Shown here: positions 1 through 10,596 of the stretch, piece after piece
Position numbering within the stretch: position 1 is the first letter of the stretch
Layout of the letters: the number at the start of each line of letters is the position of its first letter
NCBI GenBank assembly: GCA_946122785.1
Contig: CAMGYJ010000005.1
Location: forward strand, 84,252,547-84,316,546
DNA length: 64,000 nucleotides
Direction: 5' to 3'
From: Linum tenue
Taxonomy: Eukaryota; Streptophyta; Magnoliopsida; Malpighiales; Linaceae
Notes under the pieces: model-generated
What the model was told of the DNA's origin: nothing
What the model saw: the letters and a program-made list of their open reading frames with translations, nothing else
Databases searched by the model: none
Translations under genes and position numbers: made by a program

Positions 1-91
1 ATTCTAATTTTTTCAATCTGTTCCCACCATAAAGAGAGACCTAAACTTATCAGTACTGGAATTTTTCTTGGCACAAGTTAGGCAGTGTCCT

Positions 92-2177
92 TCAACATAC
101 CTTTTCCCTCATTCTCGAGCTCCAAATGTCTGATCCGTTCCCTGATCCAGATGTTTGACCTGGTTGACCCAAGAGTGGTTCCCACCTTCTACTTCTACCA
201 CTCTCGTAATCATCCTCACCATCAATATCGCTCTTTGGAGTGGAAACCAAACCACGCAGAACCATGGCAAGCAGTAGAGACACAGCCTGAAAGTAGTGAA
301 ACAAAGACCAATAAGATAGAGGTCCAAGATGACTGGTTTATGTTAATCTAAGCACTGCTTCACAAAATCATTCACAATTCTGGAATTGACAAAAGCCAAA
401 TCGAGATGTCATCTAGCAAGATCTCATGATGCCTTGTTCTTTCATATTTTTACAAAAGAGTCAGTTATATAGATGAATTTTCAGTAAAAGTGGCCGGAAG
501 GAAATTACAAAATAACTGGAGAAAGATTAGAGTTTATGGCTTCCTGCAGACTTTCTTACAACAAGTGGTCACAACTTTATCGCTTCACAGTGGAAAAGAG
601 AAGTAACATGTTCCAAAATTTCCATATCTCAGTCAACAAAAACCTTGTTAACTATAAGAATCCATTAAAGTTGAGGTCATCTGATACCTGAATTACAAGG
701 ACTGCTATGCCAACCCATTTACATATCTCAATGTTGTCCTCAATAAAAGCTCGCATGCTTTGAACTTCTCCAGTTGGATCAAATGGAATATCCTGTCAAG
801 AATAGATACAGTTTTTTTAGTTCAAAGAAAACCTCAGATAAAACATGAAGGCCAAAGCAAACACTCGAAATCATCACAAGAGCAGTGAAGTAACTAGTAC
901 TACCTTTTCCCAATGACGATCAATTGCAATGAAAGCAATCAAAGCTGCTTCCACCAGAATGAGTACAACTTTGAGCACAGTATACTAATGGTATTACGTT
1001 AAGGATACTTTGTACAGAAACAGCTGTTAAAGAAACATATAATTTAAGTGTCATCAATTTGCTGCAGATAAGAGATAAAAATTTGATGCCCCCCTGTGGC
1101 CGAGGGATGGATTTACCACCAGATAAGAGATCGCAATTTACAAATTAGATCCTATGCTTCATTCATTAGATATTATAAGCCGCAAACGAGAAGAAGAAGG
1201 CAAAAAAAAAAAACAGATAAAGCCTCATGTAGCTAGGATACAAAGCATAGGCAACAACCGTTGATGGCTTCAGCTGCAATGCAACCGATGAAAGTGATGC
1301 AACATAAAATGGCGCCGACTCCCATAAAAGAGTAGATGAACCTGCAATTCGAAACCACTTCACTTTTTAATGCACTATGGAGTACCACAAGTTCTTGTAA
1401 CTTGAAAGCCCCATAATCACAAATATTCAACAAGAAACTGAAGGCATGGAAGAAAAGAAAAACTCTATCACGCGATTATACAAAAAAAAATTAATTTAGG
1501 AATCCATGGAGTCCCAGGCCATCAACCAAACCAAAACAAGGACAAGAACCGTGACCCCAACTCAAAGATCAGAGCAATTAATGAAGGGAAAATATAAGAA
1601 TTCAACTTTGAACTACTACCCATCACCGATAGAAACATGCAAATCACTGTGATTATGAAATTTTCGTTTTCTCTCCTCCCTCTCTTGAAAAGGAAGTGTA
1701 TTTCCAATCTCGGAAAAAAGCAGAAGATATCGGAAGCGTTCAATCACGACCTTTTACCATCAAAAGTCATATTTTCATGGACAATTAACTATATTGAAGC
1801 AAGTAATTAATTTGCAGGTCAACCCGTAATTAGACTGGAAGAAGAGAAGACGAGGGATGGGGCGAAAAATTCAATTACCAAGGGGCAGGGAGGTCGACGG
1901 AATTCAAGTAAAACCCGAGGCCGGCGTCCATCTGAGAGGCCACATCGGTGGCGAGATTAAGAGTACTAACTGAATGAGATCGGGAATAGACGATAGAAGA
2001 AGCCGAGGAGGAGGAGGAGGGAGCAGGGAACGGCGGCGGGGAGGCGGGAAGGTGATGGTTCCATTGATCGAGCATCCAGGCGGAATAGAGAATGATGGAG
2101 ATGCCGATGAAGGCAAGGAGGAAATTGAAGAACTTGAGCAGAAATGCAATGGATACATGACAGCAATTGGGCCGCAT
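92..2177 (-). CDS. Tetraspanin-18/19-like (TOM2A-type) membrane protein, five exons
   Basis: Exons on the minus strand: 2177-1879, 1341-1242, 984-904, 792-688 and 286-92, all with GT-AG borders and matching phase, giving about 259 residues. Four membrane segments are visible: residues ~10-35, ~101-125 (beginning [15 protein letters not shown]), a third in exon 3 ([16 protein letters not shown]) and a fourth across exons 4-5 ([20 protein letters not shown]). The second-segment end [11 protein letters not shown] is characteristic of plant tetraspanin-18/19 and TOM2A relatives, which are membrane organisers; TOM2A supports tobamovirus multiplication. An unusual Pro/Ser-rich stretch (residues ~45-70) lies in the first loop. 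The last exon runs into a TGA seven bases after a good splice donor (AAG/GTATGT), so the true last exon may lie left of the window. Family assignment is firm, C-terminus is not. Confidence 0.85.
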
Positions 2178-2199
2178 CTCTTCCGGTGAATCAAAAAAC

Positions 2200-3425
2200 T
2201 GAAACTGAAAACCCTAGCAGAAGATTGGAAATTAGGCAGAGAATGATTTGATTGTTATCAATTGTAGTGAAGATCAGCTGGAGACTCACCCTTTTCGTTT
2301 CACTTCTTTCTCCCTTTTCAATTTTGTTTTCTATTTTCTTTGTCCAACTTTTTCCCTTTTCAGGATTAATGTCTAGAAGTTTGGTACCAGTATTTGGATA
2401 TACCGTACTGAATTTGTCTATATTTGGTATTACCGAATACATGTATTATTTTTTGGATTAGGATTGTGATTGAATTTCAATTGTTATTAGGTATTAGAGA
2501 TTACGGGATTGGGATTGGGATTGGGATCGGTATATACAGAAATACCGATCAATACCGAAATATAAGCTAATGTATATTTTATCCTCTCAACTAGACTCTC
2601 TCATTCACTACTACACGAACCTAAACCACCAATAGTGACATTTAATTATACATAGATCATTCTATCACTATTAATAATCGTCTCTCAACCTCCAATTCGT
2701 CAAATTAACGATTACCAATGACAAGAACTTGAGATGTCTTCTCTCCTCCATTCTCCTTAATAATATCCTAATTGAAGACACCTTACTTAGGCTTTTCCCC
2801 CTAAATTAAACAATAAAATCTAATTTATATATTTAATTATTAATTATAAAGGTAATTAATTTTGTATTCGATGATACCGATTGAGATACCAAAATATTTA
2901 GGGATTGGGATTGGGATACCGAAATTATTTAAAGATTAGGATTGGGATTGACTTTAGAGTCTAATTCGGTATTCGAGATTTCGGTATTTGGTATTGGGAT
3001 ACCGATACCATACCGATTTCCACCCCTAGTCATGGTTGTCAAGTCGATGACATATTGAGCGGTACATCCAATAGTACTAGTATTGATTACAAAATAAGCT
3101 AGAATGCACTAATATAAACTACATGATCAAATTTTCAATTCTTAACAAGATGATGTTGTTTTGGTGATTTTAATTAATAAAAAAATTTGATTTTTTATAA
3201 TTCGAATATAAATTTGTAGATATTTATGTTATTTGATGGATTTGATTATAAACGCTTGGATGTTGGCATTAAATGTTATATTTAAATATGAGAATTTTCT
3301 TAATTTGTTTGAAAAGTTGTATTTTATTTAAATTTGGATGTAGTTTTTAGAGAAATTGTCTTCATTTGGGGTTGAGGTTTAGGGTATAGTAAAAAAAAAT
3401 CTCTAATCCTCTCTTCTTTCTCTAT
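2200..3425. repeat. AT-rich intergenic stretch with a hAT-MITE-like repeat
   Basis: No gene is visible. From about 2360 to 3032 the sequence is built from repeated GGGATTGGGATT and ATACCGAT-type motifs in both orientations, and it ends in CCACCCCTAG, the kind of end (CTAGGGGTGG in the other orientation) typical of non-autonomous hAT-like elements. The left end and a target duplication could not be fixed. The rest, 3035-3425, is plain AT-rich DNA. Confidence 0.35.
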
Positions 3426-4435
3426 CGGTGATGTTTAAATTTGCATGCCGGCGAAGAAAACACCAGGACAGGGGAAGAATTGCCTCATCGAACAGTTAAT
3501 CAGGCTGATTCCAAAGGTTATAGTCTTCACCAATGGGCGACTGCTCTTTAGGGTCATGATTGTGTAGTTAGGGCTCTCCAGGTTTGATCCGAGACTCCTA
3601 GTTTTTCACTTTCCCTCTACTTCTACTAGCATATGGGTTTTTCAATCTGCTCCTTGGCACTATCAAGGAAATCATATTTTCTTTCATAAGTGAGCGCGGG
3701 GGATTCAACTGGTTGCCCCCAATAGTTGAAACCCTTCCTATTTGGGTGAGGATTTGGGGGTATACCTATGGAGTATCACTCTTTCGAAGGTTTGGAGTGG
3801 CTCATAAGTATGTTGGGGCCTCCGTTATGGATGGATAATTCGATAAAAGTTGGTGCTTGGCTCGGGTATGCTAAGGTCTATGTAGACCAAGCTGCAGATT
3901 GTGGGTTTCTATCTCAAGTTAGGTTATACCCAGATGATGACCCTTGTTTTTTGGTAGATATGTTAAATACCTAAATAAACCTTTTACATGTCCTGCTTGT
4001 AAGGTTTATGGGCACAATTCCGAGAGGCTGGCAGAAAATGGGAGAGACTGGAAGTCTAAACCAAAAGCAAGGCAAATTCTAATATTGTTAGTGATACAAA
4101 TTGTTATAAACGCGCTGCTACGGATCGGGAAATTGCCGGAATCGATAAAGCAAGAATACGAGAGCGAGAATCGAAAGAACACAGACACACGATTTACGTG
4201 GTTCACTAACACGATGTGTGTTAGCTAGTCCACGGGCGAGAGAGAGCCAGTTTCACTATATCGAGGAGATTACAGATTACAGAGGAGTATGAGAAGTATT
4301 TATAGTACTTATCCATGTGGGTCTAAACCTAATCCAATCTAGCAAAGGAAACGGTTACAGCCCGGTTACCAGTCGTAGCGGCTGATAGTCCGATTCAAGT
4401 CATATCAACACAAATGCTAGTGCTATTGAGGGTGA
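3425..4435 (+). pseudogene. Decayed LINE ORF1 (DUF4283 and zinc knuckle), first part
   Basis: Pieces of a plant LINE ORF1 can be read in several frames: an APWHYQGNHIFFHK-like segment (~3630-3680), LPIWVRIWG (~3735-3765), then GLEWLISMLGPPLW and AKVYV (3790-3890), which match the DUF4283 nucleic-acid-binding domain, and a CCHC-like knuckle CPACKVYGH (~3990-4015). Frameshifts between the pieces show it is dead. It is interrupted by a solo LTR at 4102 and a MULE at 4444; the sequence resumes at 10597. It is the oldest layer of the nested stack. Confidence 0.7.
4102..4410. mobile_element. Solo LTR (309 bp) with 5-bp target duplication
   Basis: The segment starts TGTTATAAAC and ends ATATCAACA, the TG...CA form of an LTR, and is flanked on both sides by CAAAT (4097-4101 and 4411-4415). 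Its interior (ATTTACGTGGTTCAC, a CCACGGGC box, a run of GAGAG) resembles short plant copia/TRIM LTRs. No internal retrotransposon domain is present, so it is a solo LTR left by recombination. It sits inside the LINE relic and outside the MULE. Confidence 0.75.
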
Positions 4436-4443
4436 GAAGTTAT

Positions 4444-4513
4444 GGGGCTTGCTATTTGCCGCCAAACAAATTGCTATTTGCCGCCAACTAAAAAAAAAAA
4501 AAAAAAAAAAAAA
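4444..4513 (+). repeat. Left terminal inverted repeat of the MULE
   Basis: Contains two copies of GCTATTTGCCGCCAA about 22 bp apart, then an A-rich run to 4513. It pairs with 10519-10588 over about 50 bp with a few mismatches, mostly in the outermost eight bases. Confidence 0.85.
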
Positions 4514-4755
4514 GAAGAAAGTATATATGTACATCTTTGGTTAAGTTTTTTCACAATCTACAACATTTTCAAGTTTCAGAAAACGTATTGAATCAGAAAA
4601 AATCGACGCTCGCCGGAAAAGTCGCCGGAAAACCATCGGGAAAGCCCATCCTCGACGTAAACTGCGGTCACGCATCCATGAATCATCACTAAGCAGGTGC
4701 GTCAACTTTTTTTTAGTTTCGAACAATTTTTCCGACGATTTTTAACGAACAGAGG

Positions 4756-7204
4756 GTGGGCCGAAATTTTCCGGCGGCCGGAACCTGGCCGGGCCGAAAA
4801 TTTTCGGCGGCCGGAACCTGGCCGGGCCGACGGAAAAAGGTGGCCGGAGCCTGGCCGACACTCAAACAGATGTACAACAGAAATTACAAGAACAGATTGG
4901 ATGAGATGGGTGAAATGGATGCGATACAGTTTGCGCTTCATGGAGCTGAACAACGTGGGTACCATATCTGTTTGCAAAAGGACTCTAATAATGTGCTCAC
5001 TAATCTGTTTTTTGCGCACCCGACGTCCATTCAGATGTTGCATGCATGGCCGTACGTCATCATCATTGACTCGACCTACAAGACGAATAGGTATGGCTGG
5101 CCATGGGTTGAGATTATTGGGGTTACTCCAGTCAAGAAGAATTTCAACATTGCATGTGCACTTATTAAGCAGGAAACAAAGGAAACATATGAGTGGGTGC
5201 TGCGATGTATTAAAGGGTTGCTCGGTGATACGGTTCCGAATGTCATTGTGACAGACAAAGAAGGTGGTCTGCTTGCTTCTATGCCCCTGGTCTTCCCTCT
5301 CCCACATACTGTCCACCTACTATGTTTATGGCACGTCAACAACTGTGTGAAGCAAAAGTTTGAGCAATTACTGGGTGGAATTTCAAGAAGAGAGGTAGCA
5401 GAAGCGGTATGGAAGAAATATTTCGACAAAGCTGCATGGAGTTGGACTCAGGAGGGTTTTCTTCAAAAGATTAATCAGTTTGAGAGGGTCTGGACACAGA
5501 AGAACATAAAAATGGTTGACTACGTGCGAGGTGAGTGGTTGCCTTGTCAGACAATGTGGGCAAAGTGCTACACGAACCATGTGTTTCATCTTGGTAACAC
5601 GAGCTCGAATAGAGTTGAGTCATCTCACTCTTCATTCAAGAGTTTCCTTGTGTCTGGTAAAGGAGCGATTGACACTTGTTTTGCGAAGAACCACAACTAC
5701 ATGGAACATCAGTTTCTAGAAGTGGTGAATGAGCTGCACAAGTCACTTAACCGCAATCTGAGTAGGGCAATTGAGCCTCCGTGCACGTTTTTGAGGAGGG
5801 TCGTTAGTTGTGAGGCGATCAAACTGATGTTAGATGGGGCGGCGGAGTTGAAGGACCGTTGTGCGTGTCATTTTCAGATGACACATGGGCTCAAGTGTGC
5901 TTGCCAGGTTGTTCAAGCTAAGGAAGAAGGACGTCAATTCTATGCTCAAGAGTTGCATGTATTTTGGCGGACTTTGGATTATAAAAACCCCCCACGTCAA
6001 CAACAAGTCAATGATGAAATTGAGCTTCAACGAGAACACTTTAGGCGTCTTACTGTTGAGGTGGAAGAAAGAGGTCCTGAAGCAGTGAGACAAGCAAGAG
6101 ATGCCCTATTCTATGGGCTTCACCCAGCAGAGGACAATGTGAGGGAACCGGAAGTGAATGAGAATCCGAGAGGACGGCCTCGAACAAGCACCAGTCGCAT
6201 TCGTTCATATTATGAGCGGTCTCGTTCGAGGAGTACTGGGCCTGGATCGAGTGGAGGCAGGGGGCGATCGAGTGGAGGTAGATCCCGATCGAGTGGAGGC
6301 AGATCCCGATCGAGTGGAGGCAGATCCAGATCGAGTGGAGGTAGATCCCGTTCGAGTGGAGGTGAATCCGACGAGCATGATACAGGTGAGTAATTGGTTA
6401 AATATTGTAGTCCATCTAGTAGTAATTGGTTTATGTTTGTAAATTTTGTCCAAGTAATTTTGACTGTTTGGTATATTTTTTGTAGATTACTCATCCCAGA
6501 GCCCCCCAGGGCAATATTCTTACCCTTACATCGATGAGCTTTTTCCAGAGTTTGTTCGACCTTTGCTGGTAGGCGATTTCAACCCTAGTCCAGACGGCCA
6601 TTGTGGTTTTAGGGCACTTTCTCATTGTATTTATGGGGATGATAGTCACTATCTGCTCATGAGATCGGCGATTGTCCAAGAAATCCAACAACATTTCTGG
6701 AAGTACGAGAACTTGTATCATGGTGGTCCACTAGCTCACATTGACCGCATCAATTGGCTCGAGGCGGGTTCCGCACCAATGGGGCGATGGATGGATTCTG
6801 AGGACTTGTTCGTGTTTGCCACCATCTACAACATCGCAGTCATGGTCTTCACATACCAGATGTTTGATGTCAATAATGGAAACCGTCCACTACCCAACCG
6901 CTACGATGATGCCTATGTGGTATTGCCTATTGATGCGGACCAAGGTACTTTGCCACCAACCATGTTCTTATCACTGCACTATGTGAACAACCACTACATT
7001 CGATTGTACTTCAACCAGGATCAGTTTCCCATACCCCCTCTGCATCCACTTTGGCATGGGATAAGAAGTCCTAACGTGGCGGGATGGGAAGCTATTCTCG
7101 AGGGTGGACAAAATTTGTATGCGAGTCTTGGTGGTCGGCAGCGAGCCAGGCAGAGAGACCCCCGAAGAGCTAGGGGAAGGGGTAGGGGTAGGAGCAATGC
7201 ATAG
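4756..7204 (+). CDS. MULE transposase fused to an OTU cysteine protease domain
   Basis: Exon 1 4756-6385, intron 6386-6485 (GTGAGT...TTTTTGTAG), exon 2 6486-7204; phases match and give 782 residues. Residues ~100-300 are a MULE-type DDE transposase: D105 in IIIDSTYKTN, D167 in VIVTDKEG, the CLWHVNNCV motif and E288 in SNRVESSHSSFK. A SWIM-like zinc finger follows at ~369-383. Residues ~488-540 are RS/SGG repeats. The second exon encodes an OTU fold: PDGHCGFRA with C583, RWMDSEDLFVFATIYN, and H713 in YVNNHYIRL. OTU proteases cleave ubiquitin-type isopeptide bonds; what this one cleaves is unknown. The usual FAR1-type N-terminal DNA-binding domain is absent: the first ~34 residues are translated GC-rich subterminal repeat. 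The start codon is therefore uncertain. Confidence 0.85.
6240..6366 (+). repeat. 21-bp tandem repeat encoding RS-rich linker
   Basis: Six or so copies of a 21-bp unit (AGATCCCGATCGAGTGGAGG-like) encode RSRSSGG repeats at the end of the transposase part, just before the intron that leads to the OTU domain. Copies are nearly identical, pointing to recent expansion. Confidence 0.85.
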
Positions 7205-7544
7205 TGTTGCGATGCTCTATTTATATGTTGTTGTTTTTCTAGTTGTATTTTAAATGGCTCTAGTGTCATCATGAACTTATGGATTTCATTATGGATTTCA
7301 TTATCATCATGAACTTATGGATTTCATTATCTACCCTCGATGTTTTAATCATGAGTGTGCAAACATCATATCCAAACATAAGTAGTCAAACATAAACATC
7401 TGATCCAAACATAAGTAGTCAAACATAAGTAGTCAAACATCCGATCCAAACATAAGTAGTCAAACATAAACATCTGATCCAAACATACATAAATATGCAA
7501 ACATGCAGTCTAAACATAAACATCCGATCTAAACATCAAAACAA
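7205..7544. repeat. Spacer between convergent MULE genes with minisatellite repeats
   Basis: CATGAACTTATGGATTTCATTAT occurs twice (7270-7332 area). From about 7370 to 7530, AAACATAAGTAGTC and AAACATAAACATCYGATCC units alternate. The spacer probably holds the overlapping 3' ends of the two convergent MULE genes; no further gene is seen. Confidence 0.7.
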
Positions 7545-9606
7545 CTAAAAATCCCCTGGAGGGGGGAGTCCCTGGGAGGCCCAGTACTCAGTCCACACAT
7601 CCTGCACTCTGTGCAGTGCCCTGTAGGCTCGTCGAGAATGCTCAAGAAACTCATCCTCGGTCCCTGCTGCTGCTCGAACTGCAGGTGCAAACGTGTACAA
7701 AAGGTCTCGAGCACGCTGCACAAAAAAAAAACAATAACAATTGTTAGTTTCACGCTAAGTATATTTATAATAGAGTAACGGTCTAGTGGTCAAATCTTAC
7801 CGCTGCGGAGTCAACTAGTCGATCTGCATCTCCATCATCCCGTAGGACTCTACAATGAGAGTGTGCCACGAACCAGTCAAGATAGTCGGCCGTAGTCTCA
7901 TATGGATACGTCCTCCAGGGCTGAGAGTACATGTCTATATGAACCATGTGGGATAGCAGAGCATCCCATGCAGCATCAAAACTCTCAGGAATCCGAATGA
8001 CATATCCACCAGGTGCCTCTGGTCGGTCTGCTCGCTGAGGACGCGAAGGGGGAGGCGGTATCATCTGTCGGTATCCAAACTGTCGGAGGCAACGGGCTGG
8101 ATCATAGAACTCGCCTATATCAGCGAACCGAATCACTCCAGTGTACAAAGAGCGACGCACCTCAAGATGAGGCCTCTGATGGAAAGGTGTCCAAAACACA
8201 TCAGCAGGGGTCAAGCTGTCAAGAGCTCGACGGTAGAACGCCAACCTCACACTGGGATCAGCCACAGAACCAGTCGCCGGCTGCCCAATCCATCGTGAAG
8301 CCCAAGCCTCATCAGGTCCAACGACAGGTGGCTCAAAGTGAGATGGCCTGAAACCCGGAAAGTACTCGTAGATCCAACACTGCAGAAGTGTGAGACAACC
8401 AGCCACCCCCCTAGCACCAGCACGAGACGCCTGACCAAGGCATCTGTACAACCAAGCAAGTGTACCGGACGCCCAACTGTACTGATCTATCTCCTCCAAC
8501 TCGTCCAAAAATAGGTTCACCACCGGCCGAACCCTGTCTCTACTCTTGTCCACAAACAAAGTGGACCCCAACATCAACAACAAGTACGACTGCGCCTCTG
8601 TCACATGTGTCCCGTTCACCTGCAAGTACCTGGACGCCATGTCCGCAAGAAAACCACCCTTGTCGTACCACTTACCCTTACTACCAAATCCAGGGACCTC
8701 CGAACGACCACTCAACTGCTCCGAGTTCATCCCAAGAAGCGCACACAAACCCACCTCCGGATGGTCAAGCTGCTCAGAAGTCCTACTCATCAGTCGTCCC
8801 TCAACAGGAATCTGCAGTAAGTACTGAACATCGTGGAGGAGGATCGTCATCTCTCCAAAAGGCAAGTGGAAAGTGTTCGTGTCTGGCTGCCACCTCTCCA
8901 CAAAAGCTGAGATCAAAGCCTCGTCAATCGCTATCCTGCGGAACATAGAGTAGATCAGGTGCTGGAGACCTGACTGCTGAACCAGATCCTCCGCCTCAAC
9001 ATGACTAAACACGTAGTTCCCAAGATAGTCAACCGCCCCTGTACGGGTGTAGCAACTGATGACCCCTCGATCTCCAAGCCCCGTCCAAAGTGCGTAGGAA
9101 GCGTGGCCACGGAAGCTCCTAATGAGGCTAGGATCCGTAGGTCCACCAGGACACTCACCAACAAGCTCCCACGGTGGAGGACCACTCGAACGTCCTCCCC
9201 TACTCCGTCCAGTCCCCGAGCTCTCTGTCTCCTGACGAGCAGGTGGTACGAATCGCCCAGCTCGGTCCCTATACATAGCAGGACGTGATGTTGCCGTACG
9301 ATCCTGCACTCGTCCATGTCCATGCGTAGGTGGAGGGACATCGACATCCTCATCATTATCGTCCTCATCTCTATCGTCCTCATCAAACTCAGCAGAGACC
9401 ACTCTCGATGCAGCACCCTGGTTCCCCCCATGGGAACCAGACGCCCGTGATGACGAACGAGCAACTATAGTAGGAGCCTCTGACTGATGTCCAATATCTC
9501 GAGTGCGCTTCTTCTCCTTATTCTTCTGAGGCACCTTCCTTCGTGTTGATGCATCAACAACCCTACCATTGAATCTACCCAACTCACTCCCACCCGCATC
9601 ATCCAT
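7545..9606 (-). CDS. Plant mobile domain (PMD, MAIN/MAIL1-like) protein carried by the MULE
   Basis: Exon 1 9606-7801, intron 7800-7716 (GTAAGA...TTTGTGCAG), exon 2 7715-7545; the phase is kept and gives 658 residues ending GLPPPGDF. The N-terminal ~150 residues are charged and low in complexity (DEDDRDEDDNDEDVD, basic KKRTRD, RGG/RSSG), suggesting a nuclear tail. From ~residue 165 the frame carries hallmarks of the PMD (aminotransferase-like, PF10536) family: FRGHASYALWTGL, ISAFVERWQPDTNTFHLPFGEMTILLHDV, LQCWIYEYFPGF, and W-rich blocks. Host PMD proteins MAIN and MAIL1 act in silencing and genome stability; transposon-borne ones have no settled function. It is convergent with the transposase-OTU gene. 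Intact frame suggests recent activity or selection. Confidence 0.85.
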
Positions 9607-9975
9607 ATCTAATTATCTACAAATTTACACAATATCATACTTAGATGCGCACTAATTAATTAAATTTCGATTAACTAATTAATTGTTAATTAATCACTAA
9701 TTAATCAATATCATACATAGATGCGCACTAATTAATTAAATTTCTATTAACTAATGTACTATTAACATTAATTGTTAATTAATCACTAATTAACTGCAAG
9801 TCTATTAACTAATGTACTATTAACATTAATTGTTAAACCAATTCTTAATTATTTAATTTTCTATTAACTAATCTAAGTAATTAAAAAAATATTTAATTAA
9901 GTAGTTAATCGAAATTAACTAATTAAGTAACTTTTATTGACTAATTAATTAACATATTAAATTAAATTAAATTAA
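9607..9975. repeat. AT-rich region with a direct repeat, upstream of the PMD gene
   Basis: ATATCATAC(T/A)TAGATGCGCACTAATT followed by TTAATTAAT motifs occurs twice (from ~9630 and ~9705), and a TCTATTAACTAATGTACTATT block is also repeated (~9743 and ~9801). This would be the promoter side of the PMD gene. No gene seen. Confidence 0.6.
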
Positions 9976-9977
9976 AA

Positions 9978-10275
9978 AAATATGCCGGGCCGAAAAAAAA
10001 ATAGCGGCCGGCGCGCCGCCGGGCCGAAAAAAAATTGCGGCCGGCGCGTCGCCGGGCCGAAAAGATTCTGCGGCCGGGACGTGGCCGGGCCGAAATATTT
10101 TTGCGGCCGGGACGTGGCCGGGCCGAAACATTTTTTTGGCCGGCGCGACGCTCAGCCGAAAAAATATTTCGGCCCGGCCACGTCCCGGCCGCAAATTTTT
10201 TTCGGCTGGGCGTCGCGCCGGCCGAAATTTTTTTTCGGCCCGGCCACGTTCCGGCCGCCAAATTCTTTCGGTCCA
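9978..10275. repeat. GC-rich subterminal repeat array of the MULE, with internal inversion
   Basis: About five units of GCGGCCGGnACGTGGCCGGGCC-type sequence separated by GAAAAAAA runs occupy 9982-10140. From about 10155 to 10270 the same units run in the opposite direction (TTTCGGCCCGGCCACGT), so the array can fold on itself. Related units (GGCCGGAACCTGGCCGGGCC) lie at 4755-4860 near the other end of the element. Such subterminal arrays often bind transposase; that role here is inference. Confidence 0.8.
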
Positions 10276-10518
10276 CCGTGTTTTTCGCCGGAAAACTGGA
10301 AAAATCGCCGGAAAAACAGAAAAAATTGTCGGAAAAAGTAAACTTACTTGTTTCCGACGATTGATGACGACGGGAAGTTGGCCGGCGACGGAGGAACTGT
10401 GCCGGCGACGGAGGCACTGGGCTCGTCGACAAAAGTGTTTTGTTGGAATGAGGTAATGTTATGATATTCAAATTTATAGGAAGGGAAGGAAGGGGAGAAC
10501 TCAAAATTTGAATTCAAA

Positions 10519-10588
10519 ATTTTTTTTTTTTTTTTTTTTTTTGGTTGGCGGCAAATAGCAATTTGGTTGGCGGCAAATAGCCGTTCAC
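10519..10588 (-). repeat. Right terminal inverted repeat of the MULE
   Basis: A T-run followed by two copies of TTGGTTGGCGGCAAATAGC and then CGTTCAC, the inverted counterpart of 4444-4513. It is followed directly by the target duplication GAAGTTAT at 10589-10596. Confidence 0.85.
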
Positions 10589-10596
10589 GAAGTTAT

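Larger units (their letters stand above)
4444..10588 (+). mobile_element. Mutator-like element (MULE) carrying transposase-OTU and PMD genes
   Basis: The 6145-bp element is bounded by GAAGTTAT at 4436-4443 and 10589-10596, an 8-bp target duplication. The ends are inverted copies of each other: left GGGGCTTGCTATTTGCCGCC, right (complement) GTGAACGGCTATTTGCCGCC, each followed by a second CTATTTGCCGCCAA copy and an A-run. Inside are a transposase-OTU gene (plus) and a PMD gene (minus) that converge, with a repeat-rich spacer between their 3' ends. Both genes keep long open frames with usable splice sites, while the host LINE is decayed, so the element is much younger than its target. A 9-bp duplication is more usual for MULEs; the ninth base differs here. 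Confidence 0.88.

Noticed and set aside
4702..5316. 204-codon minus-strand frame opposite the transposase
   Set aside because: It is the antisense of conserved transposase codons; the plus frame carries the DDE motifs.
8460..8948. 162-codon plus frame inside the PMD gene
   Set aside because: Antisense shadow of the PMD protein; low-complexity and no family motif.
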